From Fidelibacterota bacterium (GTDB taxonomy: Bacteria; Fidelibacterota; UBA8477; JABMPR01), in NCBI GenBank assembly GCA_018650795.1, contig JABIFG010000355.1:1-63859 (forward strand): 63,859 bases of DNA, given 5' to 3'. How positions within the stretch are numbered: the stretch's first letter is position 1; every line of letters begins with the position of its first letter. Positions 36,791 through 46,700 of this stretch are shown in pieces. Below the pieces are notes generated by a model that had not been told where the DNA came from, searched no databases, and worked only from the letters and a program-made list of their open reading frames with translations. The position numbers and the translations under genes were made by a program.

Positions 36791-36874
36791 ACTTCTAACT
36801 TCTAACTTCTAACTTCTAACTTCTAACTTCTAACTTCTAACTTCTAACTTCTAACTTCTAACTTCTAACTTCTA
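36791..36874. repeat. Perfect 12-copy heptanucleotide tandem array (ACTTCTA)
   Basis: Twelve exact copies of ACTTCTA (TTAGAAG on the coding strand) run without a mismatch. The array overlaps the TAG stop codon of the MalE-MalF gene at 36872-36874 and extends into the spacer before malG. Slipped-strand change in copy number would alter the spacer, not the reading frame of the upstream gene. Confidence 0.95.
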
Positions 36875-39127
36875 ATATGCCGTTTCAGTGGCTTTATTTT
36901 TTTGCATAAATTTCACGGAGAACAAGGCCAGCATGAGAAATATCATAAAACTGAATGCCGCAGCATATCCGTATCTATACAGGTTAAAAGCTGCACGATA
37001 CACAAAACTTACCAGGATATGCGTCTGATCACCTGGTTGTCCACCATTCGATACCAGCCAGACCACATTGATGTTATTGAAGGTCCAGACTATACCCAAA
37101 GTAATGGCAGGTATCATGACGGGTTTCAGAAGCGGCAGGGTGATTTTCTTGAACTGTTGCCAGGGTGAAGCTCCGTCTATGGAAGCTGCTTCATAAAGCT
37201 CTTGAGGGATGGACTGGAGGCCTCCCAGGGCGATGATCATCATAAACGGGATACCCAACCATACATTGGTGATAATGGTGGCTATAAATGCGTTTGTTGG
37301 ATCAATCAGCCACGAAATGGGTGCAATACCAAAAAATTTGTTCAGAATGATATTAACAGCGCCATAGTCAATGTTGAACATACCTCGCCAGGTCAAAGCT
37401 GTGATATAACTGGGAACCGCCCAGGGTAAAATCAGGAGGACTCTGATGATACCTTTCCCAGGCAGGGGTCGGTTTAGCAACATGGCCAGCATGGTGCCAA
37501 TAATGACATGTAAAGCTACATTCACTACAGTCCAGATGATAGTCCGCAAAAAGAAGTGATAGAATTGTGAGTCAGTCAGGACTTTCCCGTATTGGGATAA
37601 ACCAATAATTTGCCAATCATTGACAGTAGTCAAGCCCATATTTGAAAATGAAATAACCAGATTATAGAAAAATGGGTAGACTACCACTCCAAATATGAAA
37701 AGGGCTGCCGGTGCCACCATGAGAACCCCAAATCGGGATTCCTGGACCTGAACACCTGGGATTCCATGCATGAGAGGAAGAATGAAGGCTACGAATAATT
37801 TGTACAAGGCCCAGATGACTAAAATGAGGCCAGCGAGATAAACCAGGATGGCGGTGATATTCACAGCATCCCTATCTATATCCTGTCCTTCAAACAGTTC
37901 AGCCACTTTTTGTACAGCAACCTTCTGTTGATAGGCAGCCCCCTCTTCAGGTGTCATGCTACCACCCAACACATTTTGATAGGCCGGTCGCATAGCATCC
38001 CAGATTGCGCGCATCTGGGGTGAAATGGGCATGGCTTTGCCTCGACTCACCTGCTCTATAGATGTCATGATTACTGGATCTTCAGCAATTTGGGGTAGTT
38101 GTCGAACCTCTAAACGAGTAGGAATTGTAGCTAGCCTACTGGAATATTCAAACTGAGCATGAGCTCCAGTGAGAAACTTCATAAGTTCTACGACTTGTTT
38201 TTCCCGCTCACCACTCACATAGGGATTCATGTAGTATCCCTTGGTGGCAATCATCGGTGCAGGGAAAAGTCCAGTTTCTTCATTCACCGGTAAAACTGCC
38301 AGACCAAAATCAACATGTGGTGAATCCATATATTTAGCCCACGACCAGGCTCCATTGATGAGCATGGCAGCAGCACCAGTGTTAAACTTGGAGTCCGCGA
38401 TATCATAATCGCATTCTATGGGAATGATGCCATGGACGTCTCGCATATCCCGGACAAACTTAAAGGCATCTATAGCAGCATCGTTATTTAGTGTGGGATT
38501 CTGATCCTCGTCCATGACCCAGCCACCATAGGAGGCATAGAAGGGCATAAAAAAGAAGGGTTCGGTGAAATTCCACACCAAACCGTATTGATCGACCACT
38601 CCATCTCCATCCTTATCAATGGTCAGCTTCTTGCCAAACTCGATGAGTTCCTGCAATGTTTCAGGTGGTCGATTCAACCCGACTTCAGCAAACAGACGCT
38701 TATTGTAGACGAGAGCAAGGTGATTCCCCAGCTCATCTCCAATCTGATAGAGATGACCCTGATACCAGGTGAGACCTTTGGGATCAAAGGCAGCTAATTC
38801 TTCTTCTGAGAAAAAGTTTTCAAGTGGTTTAACGATATCCATCTCCACCAGAGCGCCGGTAAAATCACTGGGACCATATAACAAATCCGGACCACCCTCA
38901 GTAAAACCGGTGGCAGACATATAGGCCATGCGAACTTCTTCATTTTCTTTGTAGAGTAAATGGACCCTGATGTCAGGATGTAGAGCTTCGTATTCAGCGA
39001 CCAGATCGTTAAGAACGGCACGACTGGGAGCTGGCATAGGGTGCCAGAGATGCAGCGTCGTCTGCTCTGCCCCGATCAGCGATCCAAACATGAGTACGCT
39101 CACCAGAAGGTACAGTAGTAACTTCAT
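36872..39127 (-). CDS. MalE-MalF fusion: solute-binding protein joined to permease
   Basis: A 751-residue natural fusion. I start it at ATG 39127 (AAGGG four bases upstream, signal MKLLLYLLVSVLMFGSLIGA); an in-frame GTG at 39175 is the alternative. Residues about 20-400 are a family-1 maltodextrin-binding protein (LHLWHPMPAP, LYGPSDFTGALVEM, GAAAMLINGAWSW, SRLATIPTR). Hydrophobic helices and a complete MalF permease follow, with the ATPase-docking loop YEAASIDGASPWQQFKKITLPLL. The binding domain is thus tethered to its own permease. It lacks a MalK partner here. The heptanucleotide array begins inside its stop codon. Such fusions are rare but, from memory, one is known in Bdellovibrio. Confidence 0.9.
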   Translation of the reverse strand: MKLLLYLLVSVLMFGSLIGAEQTTLHLWHPMPAPSRAVLNDLVAEYEALHPDIRVHLLYKENEEVRMAYMSATGFTEGGPDLLYGPSDFTGALVEMDIVKPLENFFSEEELAAFDPKGLTWYQGHLYQIGDELGNHLALVYNKRLFAEVGLNRPPETLQELIEFGKKLTIDKDGDGVVDQYGLVWNFTEPFFFMPFYASYGGWVMDEDQNPTLNNDAAIDAFKFVRDMRDVHGIIPIECDYDIADSKFNTGAAAMLINGAWSWAKYMDSPHVDFGLAVLPVNEETGLFPAPMIATKGYYMNPYVSGEREKQVVELMKFLTGAHAQFEYSSRLATIPTRLEVRQLPQIAEDPVIMTSIEQVSRGKAMPISPQMRAIWDAMRPAYQNVLGGSMTPEEGAAYQQKVAVQKVAELFEGQDIDRDAVNITAILVYLAGLILVIWALYKLFVAFILPLMHGIPGVQVQESRFGVLMVAPAALFIFGVVVYPFFYNLVISFSNMGLTTVNDWQIIGLSQYGKVLTDSQFYHFFLRTIIWTVVNVALHVIIGTMLAMLLNRPLPGKGIIRVLLILPWAVPSYITALTWRGMFNIDYGAVNIILNKFFGIAPISWLIDPTNAFIATIITNVWLGIPFMMIIALGGLQSIPQELYEAASIDGASPWQQFKKITLPLLKPVMIPAITLGIVWTFNNINVVWLVSNGGQPGDQTHILVSFVYRAAFNLYRYGYAAAFSFMIFLMLALFSVKFMQKNKATETAY

Positions 39128-39207
39128 ACTACCCTTCAAATTCTGACTGAGATGTGATTGAATATTTCCTATCACTCCGTTACTCCTCGAAGCTCAATTG
39201 AGTATTA

Positions 39208-40452
39208 TTAGTATCTGTCATCAATGCCACTAGTAACCATGGGCCAAAAGAAGGTAAGTGCTTCATCAAGATGTGCACGCCAGGATCCCCATGAATGCCC
39301 CTCGTGCCACTCTCTCCAGCGTAGATTCCATTGATCATCTTCCAATATACCCTTAAAGCCTATTGCGCTATTATAAATAGATGGCTCATAGGTACCGGCA
39401 TCCATATAGATTTTTACTGGGAGCACGGGAGAAGCCTCATATTGCTCAATCAGGTCTCCAATCCAGACAGCTGGAGAGTAAGCACCGCAATTTCCAAACA
39501 CCTCGGGGTGCTGAATCGTAAATAATAGCGATGCCAATCCACCCAGGCTCACACCAGCCACAGCCCGATATTCAGCTTCTGGCATAGTTCTATATTGAGT
39601 ATCAATCCAGGGCACAAGTTCACTTACAAACATATCCATAAATTCGTAATCATAGGCATACTCATTATTCCGGTTTAAAGGATCAACAAATACTGCAATC
39701 ACAGGTGGGATAAGTTCTTGAGAAATCATCAAATCAAGGACATTGCGAGTCAATCCAAGATTCAGTTGTTCATTGCCATCATGAAAATAAATGCTCCGAT
39801 AACTCTGCGTTCCTTCAGCATAGCCCGGTGGAGTATAAACCACCATGGGTCTTGAGCGTCCCTGGGTTGTATCGCTAAATATTGTTGAATGAAGAGTACC
39901 ATGTGGAATATCATATGATTGAATTTCCGGCGGCTGGACATAGCCCAGCATAGACAACTCAGAATTAGGTCCGTATCCACCGCTGCAGGTGTTGGGGTTT
40001 AATGGATCAAGAATCCAGTTCCCATCCACAACGATTTTATAGTCAAGTCTGGCATCATGTTCGAATTGGTAGCCTGCATAATAAAGGTTTGTGCCAGACA
40101 AATGATCTAGATTTTGGTTTGTGGGATCCCATCCCGTGAAATCCCCGGCCACTGCGACTTGAGGGGAGGATCCATTTAGGTATAAAAAGTATGCTGTACC
40201 ATCCTCGATATATGGGATACCGGTTGTCGTATCTGCCCATTGGATGAAAGAGTCTACCAGGACCTGCTTCTGATCTGCAGCAGCCTGGTTAACTGAGCTA
40301 ATAAAATCATTAAAGCTAAATTCATTTTCTGCAGAGTTTTTTGATTGCACCGAAAAATCACCAGGGCTGTTTGATTTATCCAGAATTTCCGGAGAAATCC
40401 AGCAGGATTGGAGGGTAATTAGTACCAGAATAATAAGTGTTTGTATTTTCAT
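39208..40452 (-). CDS. Lipoprotein esterase with N-terminal glycan-binding E-set domain
   Basis: A 414-residue lipoprotein (LITLQSC). After a spacer there is a CBM48/E-set-like domain (AVAGDFTGWDPTNQNL; DYKIVVDGNWILDPLNP), then an alpha/beta-hydrolase of the Fes/enterochelin-esterase and antigen-85 type. The nucleophile is Ser302 in GVSLGG, the Asp is likely in MDAGTYEPS and the His in WHEGHSWGSWR. Related genes sit in glycan loci and act on acyl-substituted sugars; the substrate here is unknown. It starts after a long inverted repeat and a terminator, so it may head the esterase-MalEF-MalG message. Confidence 0.85.
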   Translation of the reverse strand: MKIQTLIILVLITLQSCWISPEILDKSNSPGDFSVQSKNSAENEFSFNDFISSVNQAAADQKQVLVDSFIQWADTTTGIPYIEDGTAYFLYLNGSSPQVAVAGDFTGWDPTNQNLDHLSGTNLYYAGYQFEHDARLDYKIVVDGNWILDPLNPNTCSGGYGPNSELSMLGYVQPPEIQSYDIPHGTLHSTIFSDTTQGRSRPMVVYTPPGYAEGTQSYRSIYFHDGNEQLNLGLTRNVLDLMISQELIPPVIAVFVDPLNRNNEYAYDYEFMDMFVSELVPWIDTQYRTMPEAEYRAVAGVSLGGLASLLFTIQHPEVFGNCGAYSPAVWIGDLIEQYEASPVLPVKIYMDAGTYEPSIYNSAIGFKGILEDDQWNLRWREWHEGHSWGSWRAHLDEALTFFWPMVTSGIDDRY

Positions 40453-40496
40453 TATCAGGTGTTTTTCACAATTACAACTCAGAATCTCATTAACCA

Positions 40497-40569
40497 GTTT
40501 TCGGGTGAGTGTAACAATCCCAAACTGATTCCAGCTACTTGCTTGATCTCATTACACTCGATTGAAAAC
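40497..40569. promoter_or_regulatory. Long imperfect inverted repeat upstream of the esterase gene
   Basis: The arms at 40497-40514 and 40552-40569 match at 14 of 18 positions. Each has a perfect GAGTGTAA/TTACACTC inner half and a GTTTTC/GAAAAC outer half around four mismatched bases, across a 37-base loop. It lies 45 bases upstream of the esterase ATG and downstream of a terminator, where a promoter is expected. Confidence 0.45.
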
Positions 40570-40583
40570 AAGTATCAGCTCTT

Positions 40584-40621
40584 TTAAAAAAACAGGGTGG
40601 AGAAGAACTTCTCCACCCTGT
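40584..40621 (-). terminator. Strong terminator after the sorted exoprotein gene
   Basis: A perfect 14-base stem (40592-40605 with 40608-40621) around an AA loop is followed on the minus strand by seven T. It lies about 27 bases after the 40648 stop and separates two halves of the alpha-glucan locus. Confidence 0.95.
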
Positions 40622-40647
40622 ATAAGCTTAAACCAATCGCATAGCGA

Positions 40648-42663
40648 TTATTTCAGCATGAGCATTTTCTTGCTAATGCTTTGATCACCGGTGGTCAGTG
40701 TATAAATATACAAACCACTGGAAACCATGTTGCCTGAATGATCCAGACCATTCCATGTAATGGAGTAACTTCCAGCATTGCTATAACCAGCTTTGAGTGT
40801 CCGTACTTCCTGACCAAGAGCATTATAGATGGTCAGTTCAACCTTACTAGCTTCTGGTAAAACATAATTGATGCTAGTTGTTGGGTTGAATGGGTTAGGA
40901 TAGTTCTGTGACAGGCTAAGTGCTGTAGGAGCAACGATTTCATCTACTCCAAGAGTTCCTGTATTAGTATCATAATCCCATAGGTAGTAGAAATTAGGAT
41001 TGATGCTACCCCAGGCTGAAGCAATGGTATAGGTGGTAGTTGCATCATTGATATTCTCAATATGATTCAAACCAAAACTACTTTCATTGTCGCCACCGCC
41101 AATACCGAACTTGAACTCTTGTCCAATTGTATTATTGGAGCTATCAGGTGCATATTCGAATTGAAGCGTATATACATTATCTTCAGCTGTAACATCACCA
41201 TGGGTTCCGTCATCAAACAGTTCTTTTTCTTCAAGCTCGGCTAAGGGTAGACCCCAACCTGTCCAATCACCTGTGGCGGGACCATTCATGAAGACACCAA
41301 GAGTGTCAATCTGTTCAGAAGTAGAAATATTGAAGTTACCCTGAATATCATTAAGGACGATACCCTCATTTACGTGCCAGTAAGCTGGACGCATATCGAG
41401 TGTATAGGACACAGTCACATGACCACCAACAGGATTGGTATTACGGAAAAGAGGCTGACGACGACCATCAACATTACTGATGACATCATCCATCACCACA
41501 GCATCAACACCAGAGATAACCACTTCACGACGCTCTGCCTCTGAGGGTGTACTACCTGCATAATCAAAGTTGAAGTAGGTTTCGCGAAATTCGGCGCCTT
41601 CGTCATCCAGTTTATAGTACTGGTAATATAGGTTCTCACCAAAACTCAGAACAACATCTGGAATAGTCACGGAATAGATATTACCAAAGATACCTTCTTT
41701 GGTAAGACCAGCTGTAGCAACTTCCAATGCGGACCCAAAATAGCCATAGCGAACGATGACAGAATCACCAACCTGGTAGCCATTCTCAGCAATAGTTGTT
41801 GAGAAATCAGCCTTGAAAGTCAGGTCCGTTGTATCAGCACCTGTAAACCCAGCTGGTCTCAGACCGGCAAACCAACTCCAATAGAGGGTGGTATCATCGC
41901 CAGAATAGCTGGCAGGAATATTGTCTCCGCTTGGATTGTATAGCATGTCACCCCAGTCTTGGGTCGGATCAGAACCAGCAGCGTGGACTATAAATTTGAA
42001 GCCATTACTACCCGTTGCATCGGCCAGTGGAACGTGGACATCGGCAGAATAGAAGTTATCCGAATTATACTGTTGGCTACCGCCATTTGCATGGGGTGTT
42101 TCCTGGGTCAGCCACATGGTTGAGCCCCAGTCCAAATCACCGAATCCACCACGGGCACCAACCCACATGGTTTCATCATTGAAATCTTCCCAGCCCTGCA
42201 TGTTGACACGAATGTGAACTGCAATGGTTGAGTCATTGGTATCTAAGGGTACATCAAATTGAGGTACATCGTTTTCATAGCCATTCACATATTGTAAAGG
42301 TATGGTGGTATCTGTACCTGAGAATCCGGACAGATCCAATGAACGATTGGGATTGCCTTCCCAACCACCCCAGGCTGCGTCAATGGGAGCTGGTAATGAA
42401 TTGGTGAAGAACTTGTATCCTCCAACAGTACCATCTGGAACTGACATAGTGGCTTCCCAGTAATCTCCACCTACATTGGTGAAAACGACAGGGGAAAGGT
42501 TGTCCCAGGTCAAGCCAGTAACATCACCGCGCATCTGAACCGTACTCATTGCGTTAAGTGTATCCGGAACAAATGCTGTATTTGCACGGAAGGTTACGTT
42601 CACATCAGCTGATACAGAAACGATCATCATCAGTGAAAGGGTTAGTGTAACTATAAAGCGCAT
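40648..42663 (-). CDS. Sorted extracellular glycan-binding-like protein
   Basis: A 671-residue secreted protein. Signal MRFIVTLTLSLMMIVSVSA is followed by three or four beta-rich repeats of carbohydrate-binding E-set style (VTFRANTAFVPD; ADFSTTIAENGYQVGDSVIVRYGYF; VSYTLDMRPAYWHVNEGI). A domain like those called choice-of-anchor X follows, then a C-terminal NPFNP sorting domain ending in ISKKMLMLK. No catalytic residues are apparent. I infer that it captures starch at the surface. AAGGAGG five bases before the ATG gives a strong start. It is followed by a strong terminator. Confidence 0.8.
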   Translation of the reverse strand: MRFIVTLTLSLMMIVSVSADVNVTFRANTAFVPDTLNAMSTVQMRGDVTGLTWDNLSPVVFTNVGGDYWEATMSVPDGTVGGYKFFTNSLPAPIDAAWGGWEGNPNRSLDLSGFSGTDTTIPLQYVNGYENDVPQFDVPLDTNDSTIAVHIRVNMQGWEDFNDETMWVGARGGFGDLDWGSTMWLTQETPHANGGSQQYNSDNFYSADVHVPLADATGSNGFKFIVHAAGSDPTQDWGDMLYNPSGDNIPASYSGDDTTLYWSWFAGLRPAGFTGADTTDLTFKADFSTTIAENGYQVGDSVIVRYGYFGSALEVATAGLTKEGIFGNIYSVTIPDVVLSFGENLYYQYYKLDDEGAEFRETYFNFDYAGSTPSEAERREVVISGVDAVVMDDVISNVDGRRQPLFRNTNPVGGHVTVSYTLDMRPAYWHVNEGIVLNDIQGNFNISTSEQIDTLGVFMNGPATGDWTGWGLPLAELEEKELFDDGTHGDVTAEDNVYTLQFEYAPDSSNNTIGQEFKFGIGGGDNESSFGLNHIENINDATTTYTIASAWGSINPNFYYLWDYDTNTGTLGVDEIVAPTALSLSQNYPNPFNPTTSINYVLPEASKVELTIYNALGQEVRTLKAGYSNAGSYSITWNGLDHSGNMVSSGLYIYTLTTGDQSISKKMLMLK

Positions 42664-42691
42664 TTAAACCTCCTTGGTTTTTATTGCTTGT

Positions 42692-43690
42692 TTAAAACGT
42701 GAATTCCATACCGTAGGTATGTATTAATCCAAAATATTGATACTCTTGCAAGCTGTAATCAAAGCTCACAGTATTTCTATTAATAGGTAATTTTAGACCA
42801 GCACCAGCTGAATAATTGATCAAGCTGGCCTCGTTTCCGATATTTTTAAATCCTGTGCGTAGAAAAAATTTATCAAGGACAGCTACTTCAACCCCAGTAT
42901 TGACAACTTCAACATTGTCGGATGGGACGAGAGCATCTGCGAGCCATGTAACTTCCATAGCAGAGCCAAAGGACATGGAGTAGGCTACACCTAGACGAAA
43001 TAGTAGTGGTAGTGGCCAATCATCAACTTTTAACTTGGCGACAAGCGTCTCGTTATTGCCCGTATTATCTGGATCAATATCTATTCGTGTCAGCAAATCA
43101 GCTCCATCAAGAATCATATTAGCTCCAAAATTGGAAATACTCATCCCAATCTGAAGACCAGACATCTGAGTGCGGAAGAGAATACCCACATCAAGAGCCA
43201 TAGACGTGGCTGTCTCATGCCAGATTTTTTGTTGAATATATTTGCCAGTACCTCCAATGGAGAACCTATCGGTCAGCATACGGGAATAATTTAAGCTTAC
43301 AGACAAATCACTGGCCTGCCAATATTGACCGGTTCCGTCTTGATTGAAAACATTGGTGATCTCCTCTTCACCATAATCCAAAACCGTAAAACTGAGACCA
43401 ATGGCATCAGAAGGTGATATTTTAAAAATGCCGGCTGCATACTGAAACTTTGAGCCCACAAACCAATTACTACTGGTAAACTGAATGTGATTACCTTGTA
43501 ATTGAGCCGCTGCTCCTGGATTCCAATAGATTGTTGAGGCATCCTGAGCACGGGCCACCTGACTACCACCCAGGGCGATACCTACGGCACCAACATCAAT
43601 ACCTAGAAATGGTGCAGCGCTGGTACCGACTTTTGCTTGTCCTAATGCTAATAGAGGCAGCAAACTAAGTATGATAATTTTAGATTTCAT
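42692..43690 (-). CDS. PorV/PorQ-family outer-membrane protein
   Basis: A beta-barrel of about 332 residues after signal MKSKIIILSLLPLLALGQ. The family opening SAAPFLGIDVGAVGIALGGS and DASTIYWNPGA match PorV-like proteins, which in Bacteroidota help sort type IX secretion cargo at the surface. It lies directly after a sorted 1290-residue exoprotein gene. The start may be GTG 43702, one base after that gene's stop, or ATG 43690, used here. This gives the order TonB receptor, exoprotein, PorV. A dedicated attachment role for that exoprotein is inference. Length and barrel pattern are normal. Confidence 0.85.
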   Translation of the reverse strand: MKSKIIILSLLPLLALGQAKVGTSAAPFLGIDVGAVGIALGGSQVARAQDASTIYWNPGAAAQLQGNHIQFTSSNWFVGSKFQYAAGIFKISPSDAIGLSFTVLDYGEEEITNVFNQDGTGQYWQASDLSVSLNYSRMLTDRFSIGGTGKYIQQKIWHETATSMALDVGILFRTQMSGLQIGMSISNFGANMILDGADLLTRIDIDPDNTGNNETLVAKLKVDDWPLPLLFRLGVAYSMSFGSAMEVTWLADALVPSDNVEVVNTGVEVAVLDKFFLRTGFKNIGNEASLINYSAGAGLKLPINRNTVSFDYSLQEYQYFGLIHTYGMEFTF

Positions 43691-43703
43691 CTGCTTCAAC
43701 ACC

Positions 43704-46700
43704 CTATTTCACAATCGCTAATTTACCGGTTTTGTGTCCAAATTCCGTGGCCACAACATAAAAATAGATTCCGTAGGCGATGTCAAGATTCTCGGATGAT
43801 TTGAGATTCCAATTCACCATGGCATTCTCTATGGCACTATCGTTCACCAGGGTTTGTACAAGATCTCCCCGAGCTGTATAGATATGGATCGAAGCATCAT
43901 AGGGAATATGGGTGAAAGTCACTCTCCGCTCCCCTCTTCCACTGGTGATTCCTGGTGCCAGGGGGTGTTCAAAAATACTGGCTGCTATATATGGATTGGG
44001 GAAAACCTTAATGTCATCTAACGCTTCTTTAATCGTTGCGGTCTCAATCCGTGGTACTTCAGGACTAAAGACGAAGACATCTCCATCCCTAAAAGGCTGA
44101 GTAGTATTCACGTACACCGTATCGGTCTCGGTAAATGTAAAGACCGTGTCCAAGTCTGGATAAAGAGGTGAGTCTCTGAAGACTATATTCCAGGTATAAA
44201 AATAGTTACCATTTATATCTTGATCAAAAATCAATAGAACATCGCCGCTTGTGAGCGTCCCATTTTGGTCCTGATCATCAAATAGAATCTGTGGGTTATA
44301 GCCATCCGTCACATTTGAAAGCTGAAAATTTACAGCCAGGTTTTCGTTTTGAGCTCCACCGAAAAAATCAACCATAAAGGTCGAGTCATTCGCTGTAAAA
44401 ATGGGATTCGTTGCAAAAGTTATCTCATAGTTTGATGGATATCTGATGGGATATAGAATGACGCCACCACCAAGATTGATAATGGTGGTTCCAAAAATGA
44501 AATCATACTTGTCGGGTGTATTCCAACCGGTGAGTGAATCTATGAGCTCCACGTCCCAATCATTCTCAAAGTAAAGCTCCAACCCATCAAAAATATCACT
44601 ATCGAAGGCTTCATCCACAAATGGGGACCCATAAATATAAGGGCTTCGATAAACGGGATAATATTGACCTGTAATGGTGTAGCTATCCTCAGGGAGGCTG
44701 CCTGTTGTCGATGCGCGTATTGCTCCCGCCTCACTTCTTAAATCGAATTCTGCAGGTGGCACAAAGCTGCCGCTCAGATCAACCACTTCTACGCTTGATT
44801 CAACAATATTTTTTATGCCAAGTTGAACATAGAGTGTGTCCAAAGGATCAAAGGTCACACTGAATCCAGTAGAGTCTAGCACGGAATAGGATGTGGTCAG
44901 GCGGTTTAATTCATCTGCATCGCCAAATTCAAAATTTGGTTCTCCATCTTGAGGTAAGCCATCACCTTCAGAACCATCAGCATCGTTTGTCCCTGCTATA
45001 CCATCGGTTCCAACATCGTCAGTTATGGAATCCCAATCATTGTCATTATCCACACCATCGGTAGCCATATCCTCAAATGTAAGTTTGTAGACATGATCTT
45101 TAAGTGCCTGAGGATCTATGACATTCACTTGAACATTTCCCGTTCCCACAACTGAGACATGATCGATAGGAAGATCACCGGTTGATGATGTGTATCCTGG
45201 AGGGGTGGGACCCGGGACAATCATGACAGTATTTTGATCGAGGGATACTTCACCTGTGGGTGAGATTGCTACGAATTTTGTATTCTCAGATGGGAAAATA
45301 TCGGTTGGTGCATCGCCACGATCGTAAGCAACAACGGCATAGTAGTAGGTTCTACCATTAAGGACATCATTATCAGTATAACTATGCTGAAGACCAGTAT
45401 TATCTCCCAAATAGAAGGTGTATCCATCACTTTGTGTAAAGAGATCCTCACTGGGATAAAAGGGACCGGAATATTCATTAATGAGATCGAATTGTTCTAG
45501 AAATTCATAGCCTTCGATAACACCCAGGCTGTTGGTGATCGTGCGTACATCATTGAAGTTGGGGTCTGTGGCTCGATAAATCTTATATCCCTCAAAATCC
45601 TTATATTTCAATACCGGATCAATTGATTCTTCTGCTCTCCGATCCCAATACAAGGTCACTGATCCATCACCCGCTACGGCAGACACTGTAGGTTTCAGGG
45701 GAGCAGTTGGGAAACGGTAATCACTATCATAAATATTTTTTACCGTGGTTAAGTTTTTAAGCAAATCCGGCTGATCTTCACCATAGAGTAATCCGATTGA
45801 GAATCGTTCTGTTTGCCCGGCTTGGAGTGGGAAGTAACCAGAACTATATACAAAGTCCCCATCCTCACCAGACACTGGTCTACCATTCTGGATGGAAGCA
45901 GGTACATCGAAAAACCCTGGTTCCATCATATCCCACAATACTTCATCATTGTGCATGGGAATATCACCGGCTGGTGTAAAATAGTTAAATGATGTCAGAC
46001 CGATCTGGTCAGATTCATCAGGATCAGTACGGTCAAAATTAGGCTCACCGGCATCTGGCCAACCATTCCCTTCCGATCCATCCACATCATCTGTCCCAGG
46101 TACTCCATCTGAACCAATATCATCAAATTCAGCAACCCAATCACCATCGTTATCATCATTATCATCGCGTTGTTCATCGATCATAGGATTCAATGATCCC
46201 AGTCCACTCACATAGTTTACAAAGGCAGTCGGATTCAAAATATCGAAGAGTATGTCGCCATCCTGGTCTTTTCTTATCTGACGGTAATGCAAATAATAGT
46301 TTTCGTCAATCAGTCCATCCAGATCATTGTCAAAACCATCAACAGCATTACCATTTACGATCAGATCACTACTATTAGCTGCATTGGGCGCCAGGATTTC
46401 GTTACCCTCGGGAAGCAATGTATCACCTGGCGATAGCACCATAACCAGACCACGAGTGGAGATAGTATCAGGACCAGCGGTTAGAAAATGTGAGCTACGA
46501 ATAAACTGCTCATCAATCAGAATTAATTCATCGCCCAGATTCAATACCCGATTTTCAAAATCTTCTTCTTCAAAAAAATCTGCATCACCATAATCAACAG
46601 CATCACGATCATTGTCAATTCCGTCAAATGGGTTTCCTGGGCTTTCTAAAAAGGCATAACCCACCATACCAACTTCATTGCCAACCCAATTCGAGTTTCT

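Noticed and set aside
36791..36874. Possible CRISPR-like repeat
   Set aside because: Units are 7 bases without spacers; it is a simple tandem array.
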